Positions 33,750-42,921 of a stretch of DNA of 64,000 bases are shown one piece after another (the stretch's first letter is position 1; each line of letters opens with the position of its first letter). The stretch spans positions 62,001 through 126,000 of the forward strand of contig JAEWJT010000015.1 in the NCBI GenBank assembly GCA_023386345.1, written 5' to 3'. This DNA is from Bacillota bacterium. GTDB lineage: Bacteria; Bacillota; Clostridia; Tissierellales; Sedimentibacteraceae. Below the pieces are notes generated by a model, which was not told the DNA's origin, ran no database searches, and saw nothing but the letters and a program-made list of their open reading frames with translations. The position numbers and the translations under genes are program-made.

Positions 33750-35849
33750 TTAAAAATCATAATCAATTACTCCAAAAAAATCTTTATCTACTGTTACCTT
33801 TTTTTCTTTAGCATTTTTAAGAGATTCTCCATACTCTATAGGTATAATAATTACTGGTACATCCTCGGTTATACCCTCTAAAATTTTTCCAGAAAAAGCA
33901 AATCCATTTTCGCTATACATTATGACTCCTATAGCACCTTCCTTAACAGCATTATTTACCTGCTTAGAAAAATTCTCAAATTCTACTCCTTCTTTCTTTA
34001 TTTGCTTTATTAGTGCAATTTTGCCATTAAGATTTAATCCTTCAAAATCATTTGCATCTGGGTTTGTATCATCATCCTTGTTGCGTCCTAATCCACAATC
34101 TACATATTCGTAGGTATTTCCTCCTAGAATTTCTACAAACGAACGTTTTGATGGTATATGTGCTTCGCTAACATCTAGGAACTCTATTTTTAATCCATCC
34201 GACCCAATAATATACTCAAAAGATAGTGAATTATTTAGCTTTTTCTTCCATTCACCCTTTAGCGTTTCAAAACTCTTACCATATATTTCATTTAATTTTG
34301 AATAATCTTCAAATAATTTAAAATATTTTTCTATTCCATATGTCTCAATAAGATAATTAGTTAATGAACCAACTTCTGGATAAGTTAGCTCAAGTCCTTC
34401 TTGTTCTTTTTCATCAATATTTTTTAACTTAGCAAACGAAAAATCTTTACTTTTCTCTCTAATTGCAAGCCATGCACTAAGTTCTCCATAAAATTTAATA
34501 AAACTTTCATCTTTATCAGGAAAATTTTTATCATACAAACGATTTTCAATATAATTATCAGATTGGGCATAGATTTCTTTAATTATACGATATACACCTT
34601 TGCTTTCTAAATAACTATCACAATACACTGCTATTCCTTCAACCAACCAAATAGGTGTATTTACTGCATTCATATTTGTCATAGTTAGATAATGTGCATA
34701 CTCATGCACTCCCGCATAAAACGGTGATAAATATACTATTTTTTTATTAAAAGATGAATAATAATTTCTATTATTTTCTTTGCTTGCCTCCACAAAATAG
34801 CAATCTATAATATCTTTATTAGTGTCAAAATATGAAGATAAATATTTTTTAAGAGCTGAAACATCCTGTTCATGCCTAATTAAGTATTCTTTAAAATTAT
34901 TATAGTCCATAATTACTACATTCCGCAAAAATCTCTGATTAACCAAATTAGGAACAATATGTGCCTTTATTGACGGTGTATATATCATATAAGGGTAAAC
35001 TTTGCTTAAAAGCTCGCCTAATGTTAATTCATACCTAATAGGTGCCGCTGGAGTATCGCAGTTTCCTGTAGCACCAATACTTTTTAACCAAATATTTTTT
35101 TCATTAGTATACTTAACATCAAAATCTAAGTTTAATTCTGCTGAAATTCTAAGCAAATCTACAGAGTATTCAATTCCTTTTCTTTCAATCAAATCCTTGA
35201 CAAAATGATACGCAGCTGCATAAACATATTTATTTTGCTCTTTAGAGAAGTATATATCTTGAAATACTGGAATTGTTAAATCCATTAAAATCATATTATC
35301 GTTTGTAGAGTAATATTGTCCGAGTTCCTTAGTTGATATATCCTGAGTAATTTCATCATTATATATATTTTCATTTATATAACAAGCTATACCATAACAC
35401 AATCCATAATTAGAAGTATTTCCATATAAAGATTGTAAGATAGCAACCGTCATATCTTTAAATTCCATATTTATATTATTTATAAATACCTTTTTATCTC
35501 TGCCATCAAATGTATTCTTATCACTTACATATATAGATAGATGCTCATCAAATGATACTTTACATTTATTTTGCAAAAAATCACGGATAATCTCAAACTT
35601 ATTTACGAAAACACTTATTTGTTCACTTGTATATTTTTCAGTTTCAAAATTATAATTAATATGCTCTGTTGAAAAATTTTTGAATTCTATATAGCGTCCG
35701 CCCTTCTGTACAAAACCCTTGTAGTCAGAGCCTTTTGTTATATCGTATTTCACTTGCCTTGATACTTGTTCTTCAACAGTTGTACAACTGGTTAATAGAA
35801 ATAAAATTATAAAAGAAATAAGTATTATTACTTTTTTATAGTTAATCAT
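33750..35849 (-). CDS. Lipoprotein metallopeptidase (MA-type HEXXH) with C-terminal PA domain
   Basis: A 699-residue exported lipoprotein: the signal peptide ends in lipobox LLTSC (Cys22). The middle has a zinc-peptidase motif HEYAH near residue 380 and a glutamate-bearing helix WLVEGIAVYCDSY about 22 residues later, the gluzincin arrangement of peptidase MA-like proteins. The last 110 residues (from about NLNGKIALIKQ through GAIGVIMYSENG to VPVIIIPI) form a protease-associated (PA) domain. It probably acts on proteins or wall components at the cell surface; the substrate is unknown. GGGGAGAG precedes the ATG. Confidence 0.75.
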   Translation of the reverse strand: MINYKKVIILISFIILFLLTSCTTVEEQVSRQVKYDITKGSDYKGFVQKGGRYIEFKNFSTEHINYNFETEKYTSEQISVFVNKFEIIRDFLQNKCKVSFDEHLSIYVSDKNTFDGRDKKVFINNINMEFKDMTVAILQSLYGNTSNYGLCYGIACYINENIYNDEITQDISTKELGQYYSTNDNMILMDLTIPVFQDIYFSKEQNKYVYAAAYHFVKDLIERKGIEYSVDLLRISAELNLDFDVKYTNEKNIWLKSIGATGNCDTPAAPIRYELTLGELLSKVYPYMIYTPSIKAHIVPNLVNQRFLRNVVIMDYNNFKEYLIRHEQDVSALKKYLSSYFDTNKDIIDCYFVEASKENNRNYYSSFNKKIVYLSPFYAGVHEYAHYLTMTNMNAVNTPIWLVEGIAVYCDSYLESKGVYRIIKEIYAQSDNYIENRLYDKNFPDKDESFIKFYGELSAWLAIREKSKDFSFAKLKNIDEKEQEGLELTYPEVGSLTNYLIETYGIEKYFKLFEDYSKLNEIYGKSFETLKGEWKKKLNNSLSFEYIIGSDGLKIEFLDVSEAHIPSKRSFVEILGGNTYEYVDCGLGRNKDDDTNPDANDFEGLNLNGKIALIKQIKKEGVEFENFSKQVNNAVKEGAIGVIMYSENGFAFSGKILEGITEDVPVIIIPIEYGESLKNAKEKKVTVDKDFFGVIDYDF

Positions 35850-35976
35850 AATTTTTACTCTCCCCTTAGTATTATAAAATTTTTTAAATCATAAATTTTA
35901 ATAACTAAATTATACACTATTTTTCTTGCTTTGTGTTAAAAAAATACAAAAATACCAAAATATTAATAAAAATATA

Positions 35977-37944
35977 TTATTCTTCAATATAAGAATACAG
36001 TATAGCCTGTTGAAATTCCCAGAACGTATCTATTTTATAATTCTTAAGCTTTGATGAGAAAAATACATGATATTCATCTGAATATAACGGAAAATCCGGA
36101 AGCAACTCATTCCATTTTCTTTGAAATTCTAACCATTTTTTTGAGTATAACTCTTTATCAGAACTTGATACTTTTCTCATTTCATCAGCTAAGTTCATTA
36201 AGCTGTCATCTTTTATAAAATTGGTATTGTTATTACCCATATATTGTTCATCAGTGTGATAAGAATAATATGGGTCAAATACTGCACTAAAATTTGTAGC
36301 TAAATTCATCATGTTGTATTGTCTTTCTAAGGCATAAGTTCTCATGTATTTTTGCAATACTGGTAATTCTACCATCGTCTGCTCATATTTCATGCCTATT
36401 GCTTTTAAACTATCCGATAGCTTAGCTGATAATAATTCTGATATTGGACTTCCCGAAGGAGCTAAATGCTTAATTTCTAATGGCATGAGTTTATCATCAT
36501 ACATTTTATAACGTATATCATCAATACCCTCGGCAAATTTAGCACCTTTAGCATTTAATATCCAACCATCCTCAATTAAAAGTTCTTTGGCTTTTTCTAA
36601 GTTAAAATTATATTTATTGAATTCTTTCTCAATTATCTCTTTATTTTCTTTGTACATCCATTGTGCTAAACCATACATTCCATAAATTGGTTTTGCATAT
36701 TCGCCAGAGTAATTTCCAATCAGCTCCGAAGTATCTATGCAATAAGCTATTGCTTGACGCACTTTTATAAATTGTGTCGCTCCTATATCGCATACAAAGG
36801 ATAATTTTCCATATCCTGCTCTTGGAAATTTTAACACAGAAACATTTCCCGAACCATTGACAGCACTCAATCCCTGCTCTATAAGGCTTTTTCCGGACAC
36901 AGCAGATATAATATCGATATTTCCTGCAACTAAATTATCTATTTGATTAGATTGTGAAACTCCTCCAATTACAATTTGTGCTATCTGTGCTTTTTGTCCA
37001 TTATAATCTCCCTTGAAATTAGGATTGTATTTTAATACAGCAATTTTGCCATTAAAGCAAGATAAAGTTTCTTTTGAAAGCTGGTACGTATTATTGTTTA
37101 AAATAGAAAGCTTATCACCTTTGTCAAAAATATCTAAAATATATGCACCGCTTGTAACTTTTGGATTAAATCTATATCCTGTTTCAGTGTCATTAATAGT
37201 TTTTTCTAATATTTCAGAGTTAAATTCTCCTATTATCTTTGCACCATTGCCTTCATCAATTAGGGCTGCATTTGGAGCTATAACAGCCATAGGATAAGGC
37301 AAAACTTTAGCATATATTATGTCATAAAAATATGGTAATTCGCTTTTTTTAACCTTTAGAGAAAATTTGTAATCATTAAGTAATCTAACACCAGCAAAGA
37401 AATCAGAAATTTGTCCTTCTTCACTTCCTTCTGGTCTATTGCTATACTCGTCAAATCCAAGTAAATATGAAAACTCATCGATATTAGCCCCAATTTCAGC
37501 CATCTCTGGATTAGAAGATAGCAAAATAGAAAATACATAATCTTTTGCAGTTATAGATGAACCATCGCTATAAACTAAATTATCATACAATTCAATTTCA
37601 AAAGTTTTAGTGCCATCATTATTTTCTATTGTTTTAAAATCTTTCACTACTGTTTTATTGATATCATAAGAAGAAGTTTCTTTTTTGTAAACAACAGTTT
37701 CATAGCCATGTATTAAATCTCTGACAATTTTATCTGCTATATTATCTCCCCACATAGTTGTGAAGAAATTACCTCCAGTTAATTGGACAGTGCTGCCATA
37801 AGTTATGCTTCCTTTCACTTCTGATGGCTTATTTATAATTTCATCAGGATTTTTTTCACCTATATTATTTTTATCTTTTAAACTACAAGCTGTAAAATTA
37901 AAAATTAAAGTTAAAGCAAGTAAAAATGCTATGATTTTTTTCAT
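35977..37944 (-). CDS. Orphan family 5 ABC transporter substrate-binding lipoprotein
   Basis: A 655-residue lipoprotein with signal peptide ending NFTAC. It belongs to the peptide/nickel-binding SBP_bac_5 family, shown by LYDNLVYSDGSSITAKDYVF near residue 130 and IKVRQAIAYCID near 395. No permease or ATPase genes adjoin it, so it either serves a distant transporter (perhaps OppBCDF) or has a sensory role. An in-frame GTG seven codons upstream lies in the ribosome site AAAGGA; the ATG at 37944, which opens a proper signal peptide, is preferred, though its spacing is long. Confidence 0.8.
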   Translation of the reverse strand: MKKIIAFLLALTLIFNFTACSLKDKNNIGEKNPDEIINKPSEVKGSITYGSTVQLTGGNFFTTMWGDNIADKIVRDLIHGYETVVYKKETSSYDINKTVVKDFKTIENNDGTKTFEIELYDNLVYSDGSSITAKDYVFSILLSSNPEMAEIGANIDEFSYLLGFDEYSNRPEGSEEGQISDFFAGVRLLNDYKFSLKVKKSELPYFYDIIYAKVLPYPMAVIAPNAALIDEGNGAKIIGEFNSEILEKTINDTETGYRFNPKVTSGAYILDIFDKGDKLSILNNNTYQLSKETLSCFNGKIAVLKYNPNFKGDYNGQKAQIAQIVIGGVSQSNQIDNLVAGNIDIISAVSGKSLIEQGLSAVNGSGNVSVLKFPRAGYGKLSFVCDIGATQFIKVRQAIAYCIDTSELIGNYSGEYAKPIYGMYGLAQWMYKENKEIIEKEFNKYNFNLEKAKELLIEDGWILNAKGAKFAEGIDDIRYKMYDDKLMPLEIKHLAPSGSPISELLSAKLSDSLKAIGMKYEQTMVELPVLQKYMRTYALERQYNMMNLATNFSAVFDPYYSYHTDEQYMGNNNTNFIKDDSLMNLADEMRKVSSSDKELYSKKWLEFQRKWNELLPDFPLYSDEYHVFFSSKLKNYKIDTFWEFQQAILYSYIEE

Positions 37945-38132
37945 TATTGTATATATTCCTTTCACTATTTCTAAAATTTCTCAAAAATATTATATACTAC
38001 TTATATTTTACACTATTTTTTCAAAAAAACAATAATTAACAGACATATTTAAAAAATTTTTGGCTATTATAATCTTATATTATTTGAGTAATTTTTTAAA
38101 TGAAAATGTCAATAAATCAATCTATATACGAA

Positions 38133-38178
38133 AATTAATTTCTAGACATATTAAATAAAATTTAGAATTAATTTCTAG
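38133..38178 (+). repeat. Two 13-bp direct repeats 33 bp apart upstream of the spore protein gene
   Basis: AATTAATTTCTAG occurs at 38133-38145 and again at 38166-38178, about three helical turns apart and 130-175 bases before the SASP start codon. The spacing would place two bound proteins on one face of the DNA. The 363-base gap 37945-38307 otherwise shows only AT-rich DNA; no confident sigma-G promoter was fixed. Confidence 0.45.
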
Positions 38179-38307
38179 GGCAACATTTATTTACATGACT
38201 AAAAAAATTAATCTTACAAATAATATTACTACTAATCTTAATATAAAATCTCTAAAGAGCTTTTAATTAAAGATAAGTACATCTTACTTACGAAAGGAGT
38301 GAAATAA

Positions 38308-38517
38308 ATGAATAATACAGGATCAAACAACATCGTTGTTCCAGAAGCTAAGCAAGCTCTTAACCAAATGAAAACTGAAATAGCTAACGAATTAGGTTTA
38401 TCAAATTATGAGGCTATGGATAAAGGAAACTTGACAGCTAGACAAAATGGTTATGTTGGCGGATACATGACTAAAAAGTTAGTTGAAATGGCTCAAAGAC
38501 AAATGAGTGGTAAATAA
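38308..38517 (+). CDS. Alpha/beta-type small acid-soluble spore protein
   Basis: The 69-residue protein matches the SASP family: NIVVPEAKQALNQMKTEIANEL with the germination-protease site region EIANELG in the first half, and DKGNLTARQNGYVGGYMTKK in the second half. These proteins coat and protect spore DNA and are degraded at germination. Expression is expected in the forespore under sigma-G. AAAGGAGTG precedes the ATG. It is the clearest sign that the organism forms endospores. Confidence 0.95.
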   Translation: MNNTGSNNIVVPEAKQALNQMKTEIANELGLSNYEAMDKGNLTARQNGYVGGYMTKKLVEMAQRQMSGK

Positions 38518-38530
38518 TTGAATAAATTTT

Positions 38531-38592
38531 AAAAAGCCGAGGATGCAAAATATTTCCAACGAAGTGGAAAAAGCATACATACTCGGCTTTTT
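38531..38592. terminator. Bidirectional terminator between the SASP gene and etfA
   Basis: AAAAAGCCGAG (38531-38541) pairs with CTCGGCTTTTT (38582-38592). Inside it are GATGC/GCATAC and TTTCCA/TGGAAA stems. It sits between convergent genes and has A- and T-runs for use from both sides. Confidence 0.85.
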
Positions 38593-38598
38593 CTTTTA

Positions 38599-39612
38599 TT
38601 ATTTTTTAGCTCTTGCTTTTTTTAATTCTTCTATGAATTGAGGAACTATTTTGTTTATATCCCCAACTATTGAAACGTCAGCTACCTCAAATATAGGTGC
38701 ATATTCATCTTTATTGATTGCAATTATAAGGTCTGATTCTTCCATACCTGCTATGTGCTGTATAGCTCCTGAGATACCACAAGCGATATAAAGGTTTGGT
38801 CTAACAGTTTTTCCTGTTTGTCCAACCTGTCTGTCCTTAGCAATCCAGCCAGCGTCAACTGCTGCTCTTGAAGCTGCTACAGTTCCGCCTAGAGCTTCTG
38901 CAAGTTGTTCAAGCATAGCAAAGTTTTCTGCTCCACCTACTCCTCTACCACCTGATACTATTACCTTAGCATCTTCAATTTTCATCTTTTCTTGAACATG
39001 CTTAATAATGTCAACTATCTCTACATTAAATTTTTCTTTTGGAATTTCAAGTGATAATTTTTCAACATTTACTGTTTTATCTTTATTTGATGGAAGTTGT
39101 TTCATAACTCCCGGTCTTACAGTCGCCATTTGTGGTCTATGGTCAGGGCATACAATTGTCGCCATGATATTTCCACCAAATGCAGGTCTTGTCATCATCA
39201 AGTTATTATTTTCTTCAACATTTACTTCAAGTCCTGTACAATCTGCTGTAAGTCCTGTCTTAACTCTTGCTGAAACTCTTGGTGCTAAATCTCTGCCTAT
39301 AGCAGTAGCTCCAAACAACATAATTTCAGGTTTATCTCTATTAATAATCTCAACTAAAGAATGTGTATATGGCTCTGTCATATAAATGTCTAAATTTTTA
39401 TCATCAACATATATAACCTTGTCAGCTCCGTAATAATTAAGCTCAGCAGCTTGCTCATCCATTTGATGTCCAAGTAAAACAGCGGTAACAGTAGTTTTTA
39501 TAACATCTGCTAATTCCTTTGCTTTTCCGATAAGCTCTAAGGAAACTTTTTCTATTTTTTTATCTCTTTGCTCTGCAAAAACAAAGATACCTTTGTAATC
39601 TGATATATTCAT
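38599..39612 (-). CDS. etfA: Electron transfer flavoprotein alpha subunit
   Basis: The 337-residue subunit has the FAD-binding C-terminal domain with SGGRGVGGAENFAMLEQLA near 210, AVDAGWIAKDRQVGQTGKTV near 255 and LYIACGISGAIQHIAGM near 280. With EtfB it carries electrons to or from the acyl-CoA dehydrogenase encoded upstream. In clostridia such complexes may bifurcate electrons between crotonyl-CoA and ferredoxin; nothing here alone proves that. It is the last gene of acd-etfB-etfA. Confidence 0.95.
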   Translation of the reverse strand: MNISDYKGIFVFAEQRDKKIEKVSLELIGKAKELADVIKTTVTAVLLGHQMDEQAAELNYYGADKVIYVDDKNLDIYMTEPYTHSLVEIINRDKPEIMLFGATAIGRDLAPRVSARVKTGLTADCTGLEVNVEENNNLMMTRPAFGGNIMATIVCPDHRPQMATVRPGVMKQLPSNKDKTVNVEKLSLEIPKEKFNVEIVDIIKHVQEKMKIEDAKVIVSGGRGVGGAENFAMLEQLAEALGGTVAASRAAVDAGWIAKDRQVGQTGKTVRPNLYIACGISGAIQHIAGMEESDLIIAINKDEYAPIFEVADVSIVGDINKIVPQFIEELKKARAKK

Positions 39613-39631
39613 AATATTCTCGTTCCTTTCC

Positions 39632-40417
39632 TTAAATTATAAACTTCTCTTGCAAAGTACTTACAATTATTTCTGCTGCTTCTGAAGCGTCTAAATTATT
39701 ATAAACTTTTCCGGCTTGTTTAGCTTGTTTTGTAAATGACTTCTTAACCTTAGTAGGTGAACCTTTTAAGCCTATATTGCTTTGGTCTACATCTATATCA
39801 TTAAGAGTGTATAATTTAACTTCTTTTTCTCTGTAAGCATCAAATATTCCGCCTGGAGTCATGTATCTTGGGTCATTTAATTCAGTAAGTGCAGTAATTA
39901 GTACAGGCATTTTTGCTTTTATTATATGATGTCTGTCTTCAAATTGTCTTTTTACTATTATACTATCGCCATCAACCTTAATTTCTTCTGCATAGCTTAT
40001 ATTTGCAAGTCCTAAATGCTCAGCTATTTGTGGTCCAACTTGTGCTGTATCTCCGTCTATCGCTTGTCTTCCTGTTATAATTAAATCATAGTTTAACTTC
40101 TTAATAGCTGCTGCTATTGTTGATGAAGTAGCCCAAGTATCTGCTCCTCCAAAAGCTCTGTCAGAGATGAGTATTGCATCATCTGCTCCCATAGCAAGTG
40201 CTTCTCTTAATGCAAGGTCAGCCTGTGCAGGTCCCATTGAAACTACTGTTATATGAGCTCCTATTTCATCTTTTATTCTAAGTGCGGCTTCTAAGCCAGC
40301 TTTATCATCAGGGTTTATTATGCTTGGAACTCCATCTCTTATAAGAGTATTAGTTTTTGGGTCAAGTTTAACCTCTGTAGTATCTGGTACTTGTTTTACG
40401 CAAACTACTATATTCAT
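39632..40417 (-). CDS. etfB: Electron transfer flavoprotein beta subunit
   Basis: The 261-residue partner of EtfA starts NIVVCVKQVPDTTEVKLDP. It contains the AMP/FAD-site segment ALAMGADDAILISDRAFGGAD near 90-110, TGRQAIDGDTAQVGPQIAE near 125 and ALTELNDPRYMTPGGIFDA near 185. Beta subunits of bifurcating Etfs bind a second FAD in this region. It lies 34 bases after acd and 19 before etfA, so the three genes form one operon. Confidence 0.95.
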   Translation of the reverse strand: MNIVVCVKQVPDTTEVKLDPKTNTLIRDGVPSIINPDDKAGLEAALRIKDEIGAHITVVSMGPAQADLALREALAMGADDAILISDRAFGGADTWATSSTIAAAIKKLNYDLIITGRQAIDGDTAQVGPQIAEHLGLANISYAEEIKVDGDSIIVKRQFEDRHHIIKAKMPVLITALTELNDPRYMTPGGIFDAYREKEVKLYTLNDIDVDQSNIGLKGSPTKVKKSFTKQAKQAGKVYNNLDASEAAEIIVSTLQEKFII

Positions 40418-40451
40418 ATTAAATACATTCCTTTCTCAATCTACTATCAAT

Positions 40452-41591
40452 CTATTTCAACATATTTGCACTGATAACCATTCTTTGTACTTCTGAAGTA
40501 CCTTCGTAAATTTCAGTTATCTTAGCATCACGCATCATTCTCTCAACAGGATACTCTCTTGTATATCCATATCCACCAAATAATTGTACAGCCTTTGTAG
40601 TTACAGCCATTGCAGTTTCTGAAGCAAATAATTTTGCAGTTGCAGCTTCTACAGAATATGGTTTCTTAGCATCCTTAAAGCAAGCAGCTTTATAAACCAA
40701 CAATCTTGCAGCATCAACTCTCGCCTGCATATCAGCTAATTGGAATTGAGTGTTTTGGAATGCTGATATAGATCTTCCAAATTGTTTTCTTTCCTTAGTA
40801 TACTTAACAGCTTCATCAATAGCACCTTGAGCTAAACCAAGAGCCTGAGCGGCTATACCAATTCTACCACCATCCAAAGTTTTCATAGCTATTTTGAATC
40901 CATCGCCTTCTTTTCCAATAAGGTTTGCTTTTGGAACTATACAGTTTTCCATGATTAACTCACAAGTTGATGAACCTCTGATACCCATTTTATGCTCTTC
41001 TTTACCTACTGAGAAGCCAGGGAAGTTTCTCTCAACTATAAATGCAGATATTCCTCTTGTTCCTTTTGATTTGTCAGTCATAGCCATTATTATGAAAATA
41101 TCAGCATGACCTGCATTTGTGATAAATATTTTAGTACCATTTAAGATATAATTATCTCCATCTAAAACAGCCTTTGTTTGCTGCATAGCAGCATCTGTTC
41201 CAGCTCCTGCCTCTGTTAGACCAAAAGCTCCTAAATATGTTCCATTTGCTAATGGAACTAAATATTTTTGTTTTTGTTCTTCTGTACCATTCTCGTATAT
41301 TGGAGCTGCGCACAATGAAGTATGTGCTGATACTATTACTGATGATGTTCCACAAACCTTTGCTAACTCCTCTACAGCCATTATATAGCTTAAATTGTCA
41401 GCACCCTGTCCACCATATTGCTTTGGAAACGGAATTCCTAAAAATCCATATTTTTTGAATTTTTCAACTGTTTCTACTGGAAATCTTTCTTGCTCATCAA
41501 TATCATGAGCCAATGGCTTAACTTCATTTACTGAAAATGATCTAAACAGCTCTTGAGCCATTTGCTGTTCTTTACTTAATTCAAAATTCAT
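40452..41591 (-). CDS. Short-chain acyl-CoA dehydrogenase (butyryl-CoA dehydrogenase type)
   Basis: The 379-residue FAD enzyme has the two family signatures GAFGLTEAGAGTDAAMQQT (around 125) and QLFGGYGYTREYPVERMMRD (around 335-355). The catalytic Glu lies in ITEIYEGTSEVQRMVI, the short-chain position. It interconverts acyl-CoA and 2-enoyl-CoA, with EtfAB as electron partner. GGATAA-type ribosome site (AAAGGA) precedes the ATG. A TetR-type operator and promoter-like sites lie upstream, so it is probably controlled with the thiolase and hydratase genes. Confidence 0.93.
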   Translation of the reverse strand: MNFELSKEQQMAQELFRSFSVNEVKPLAHDIDEQERFPVETVEKFKKYGFLGIPFPKQYGGQGADNLSYIMAVEELAKVCGTSSVIVSAHTSLCAAPIYENGTEEQKQKYLVPLANGTYLGAFGLTEAGAGTDAAMQQTKAVLDGDNYILNGTKIFITNAGHADIFIIMAMTDKSKGTRGISAFIVERNFPGFSVGKEEHKMGIRGSSTCELIMENCIVPKANLIGKEGDGFKIAMKTLDGGRIGIAAQALGLAQGAIDEAVKYTKERKQFGRSISAFQNTQFQLADMQARVDAARLLVYKAACFKDAKKPYSVEAATAKLFASETAMAVTTKAVQLFGGYGYTREYPVERMMRDAKITEIYEGTSEVQRMVISANMLK

Positions 41592-41831
41592 AATAAATTA
41601 TCCTTTCTTTGAGTTTGTGAAAAAAATGTTAAACTATTTCACACCATCACTCTTTGCTATTTTACTTTTTATAATACTTATTTTTAAATATATTACTAAT
41701 TTTCTGAGGATGTATATGCTTTAAACTTAGATATCCCTTATATTCAGTATTAGTATAACTAATTTGTTTATAAATATTTAAAAATCAAGTAATTTTTCAT
41801 TTGCTAAATTTTTAACAATTTATATAACTAT

Positions 41832-41859
41832 ATTATAACTTATTTAAATTTTTTTTCAA
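41832..41859 (-). promoter_or_regulatory. Candidate acd-etfBA promoter
   Basis: On the minus strand TTGAAA (41859-41854), 16 bp, TATAAT (41837-41832). It lies in the 518-base gap between tetR and acd, which otherwise holds AT-rich DNA and the operator-like palindrome at 41943; I see no gene there. Confidence 0.5.
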
Positions 41860-41942
41860 CACTTAAATAAAACTTTTTATAATAAAATTTAAAATACGCT
41901 TTCAAATTTATTTAATTCGCTAAATTCAATAAATAATTAAAT

Positions 41943-41958
41943 ATGAAAACCGATTCAT
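41943..41958. promoter_or_regulatory. TetR-type operator copy upstream of acd
   Basis: ATGAAA-ACCG-ATTCAT is a near palindrome that shares the form ATGAA-x-AC-x-GATTC-x-TGTTT with the site before the phaJ-like gene and ATGAAT-N4-ATTCAT with the site before thiolase. Read on the minus strand, a weak TTGATA-16 bp-TATTCT pair lies just upstream, which would put the operator at the transcript start. Confidence 0.6.
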
Positions 41959-42109
41959 GTTTCACGAGAATAATTTACAAGAAAAGATTATCAAAATTTT
42001 AACAAACAATGCTATATCTAATAATATAAAATTTTAAACAATATTATAAGATGATGCTATGAAATGACATTATAAAATAATAGATATAAGACAGAATAAC
42101 GAAGTAATG

Positions 42110-42727
42110 TTATTTGAAAATTCCTTTTTCCAGCATCTCAATCACTTCATCCGCAATTTTTTTTAAATCTATATCACTATTCTTTTTGTTTTCATCAAAC
42201 ATAACATATTTTAACCCAACAAAATTACTTATGCCCATCAATACATAGCTTATGAGCATTGAATCAAAATCCTTAATCTCACCATTTGCCTTTGATGCTT
42301 CTATATTTCTTACATATCTTTTCGCAAAGCTTTCATAATAATCTACAAACAAATTTTTATCAATATACAATGATTCCCATATAATATTGTACATATATGG
42401 TCTTTCTTTTATAATTTCTAAAAAAGCTAGAAGTCCTACACGTTCTTGTTCTTTACGTGTTGTGCAGTCCTTGACTCTACTCGATATATATTCTCTTATA
42501 TTATGGTTGTACTGAGTCAGCAAATAGCAATACAGGGTATATTTATCAGGAAAATAAATATACAGGGTACCTGGCGCTACCTTAGCCTTGTATGCAATAT
42601 CATTTATCATTGAGTTATAATAACCCTTAGTCCCAAAAACCTTTTCAGCTGATTTAATTATTTTGTTAAATGTTATCAATCCCCTTTTAGTTTTTGGCAT
42701 CTTTATATCTTTTAATCGTTCTTCCAT
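42110..42727 (-). CDS. TetR family transcriptional regulator
   Basis: The 205-residue protein has an N-terminal helix-turn-helix of TetR type: FGTKGYYNSMINDIAYKAKV then APGTLYIYFPDKYTLYCYLL (about residues 34-72), followed by an all-helical ligand domain. TetR proteins of this form (for example FadR of Bacillus) sense acyl-CoA and repress fatty-acid degradation genes. Its place inside an acyl-CoA block and three copies of an ATGAAT-N4-ATTCAT palindrome in that block make it the likely regulator. GGAGG precedes the ATG. It ends 518 bases before acd. Confidence 0.82.
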   Translation of the reverse strand: MEERLKDIKMPKTKRGLITFNKIIKSAEKVFGTKGYYNSMINDIAYKAKVAPGTLYIYFPDKYTLYCYLLTQYNHNIREYISSRVKDCTTRKEQERVGLLAFLEIIKERPYMYNIIWESLYIDKNLFVDYYESFAKRYVRNIEASKANGEIKDFDSMLISYVLMGISNFVGLKYVMFDENKKNSDIDLKKIADEVIEMLEKGIFK

Positions 42728-42828
42728 CGATCCTCCGTTTTGCCACTTTTCATTTAAAATTCAGTATTCCATTAACCGTTAAGCATATAATAATCAGTCG
42801 AAAATACGCCTATATAGTTTATCATAAA

Positions 42829-42861
42829 AATACAGCAACCTCAAATTAAAATTGCTGTATT
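42829..42861 (-). terminator. Terminator after the solute-binding protein gene
   Basis: AATACAGCAA (42829-42838) pairs with TTGCTGTATT (42852-42861). On the minus strand TTTTATG follows. It separates the binding-protein gene from tetR. Confidence 0.7.
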
Positions 42862-42921
42862 CTTGACGTTCTTGTTTTATTAATTTAATTTGAAGTTTCA
42901 TTTTATTTTTTAAGCAAATTT

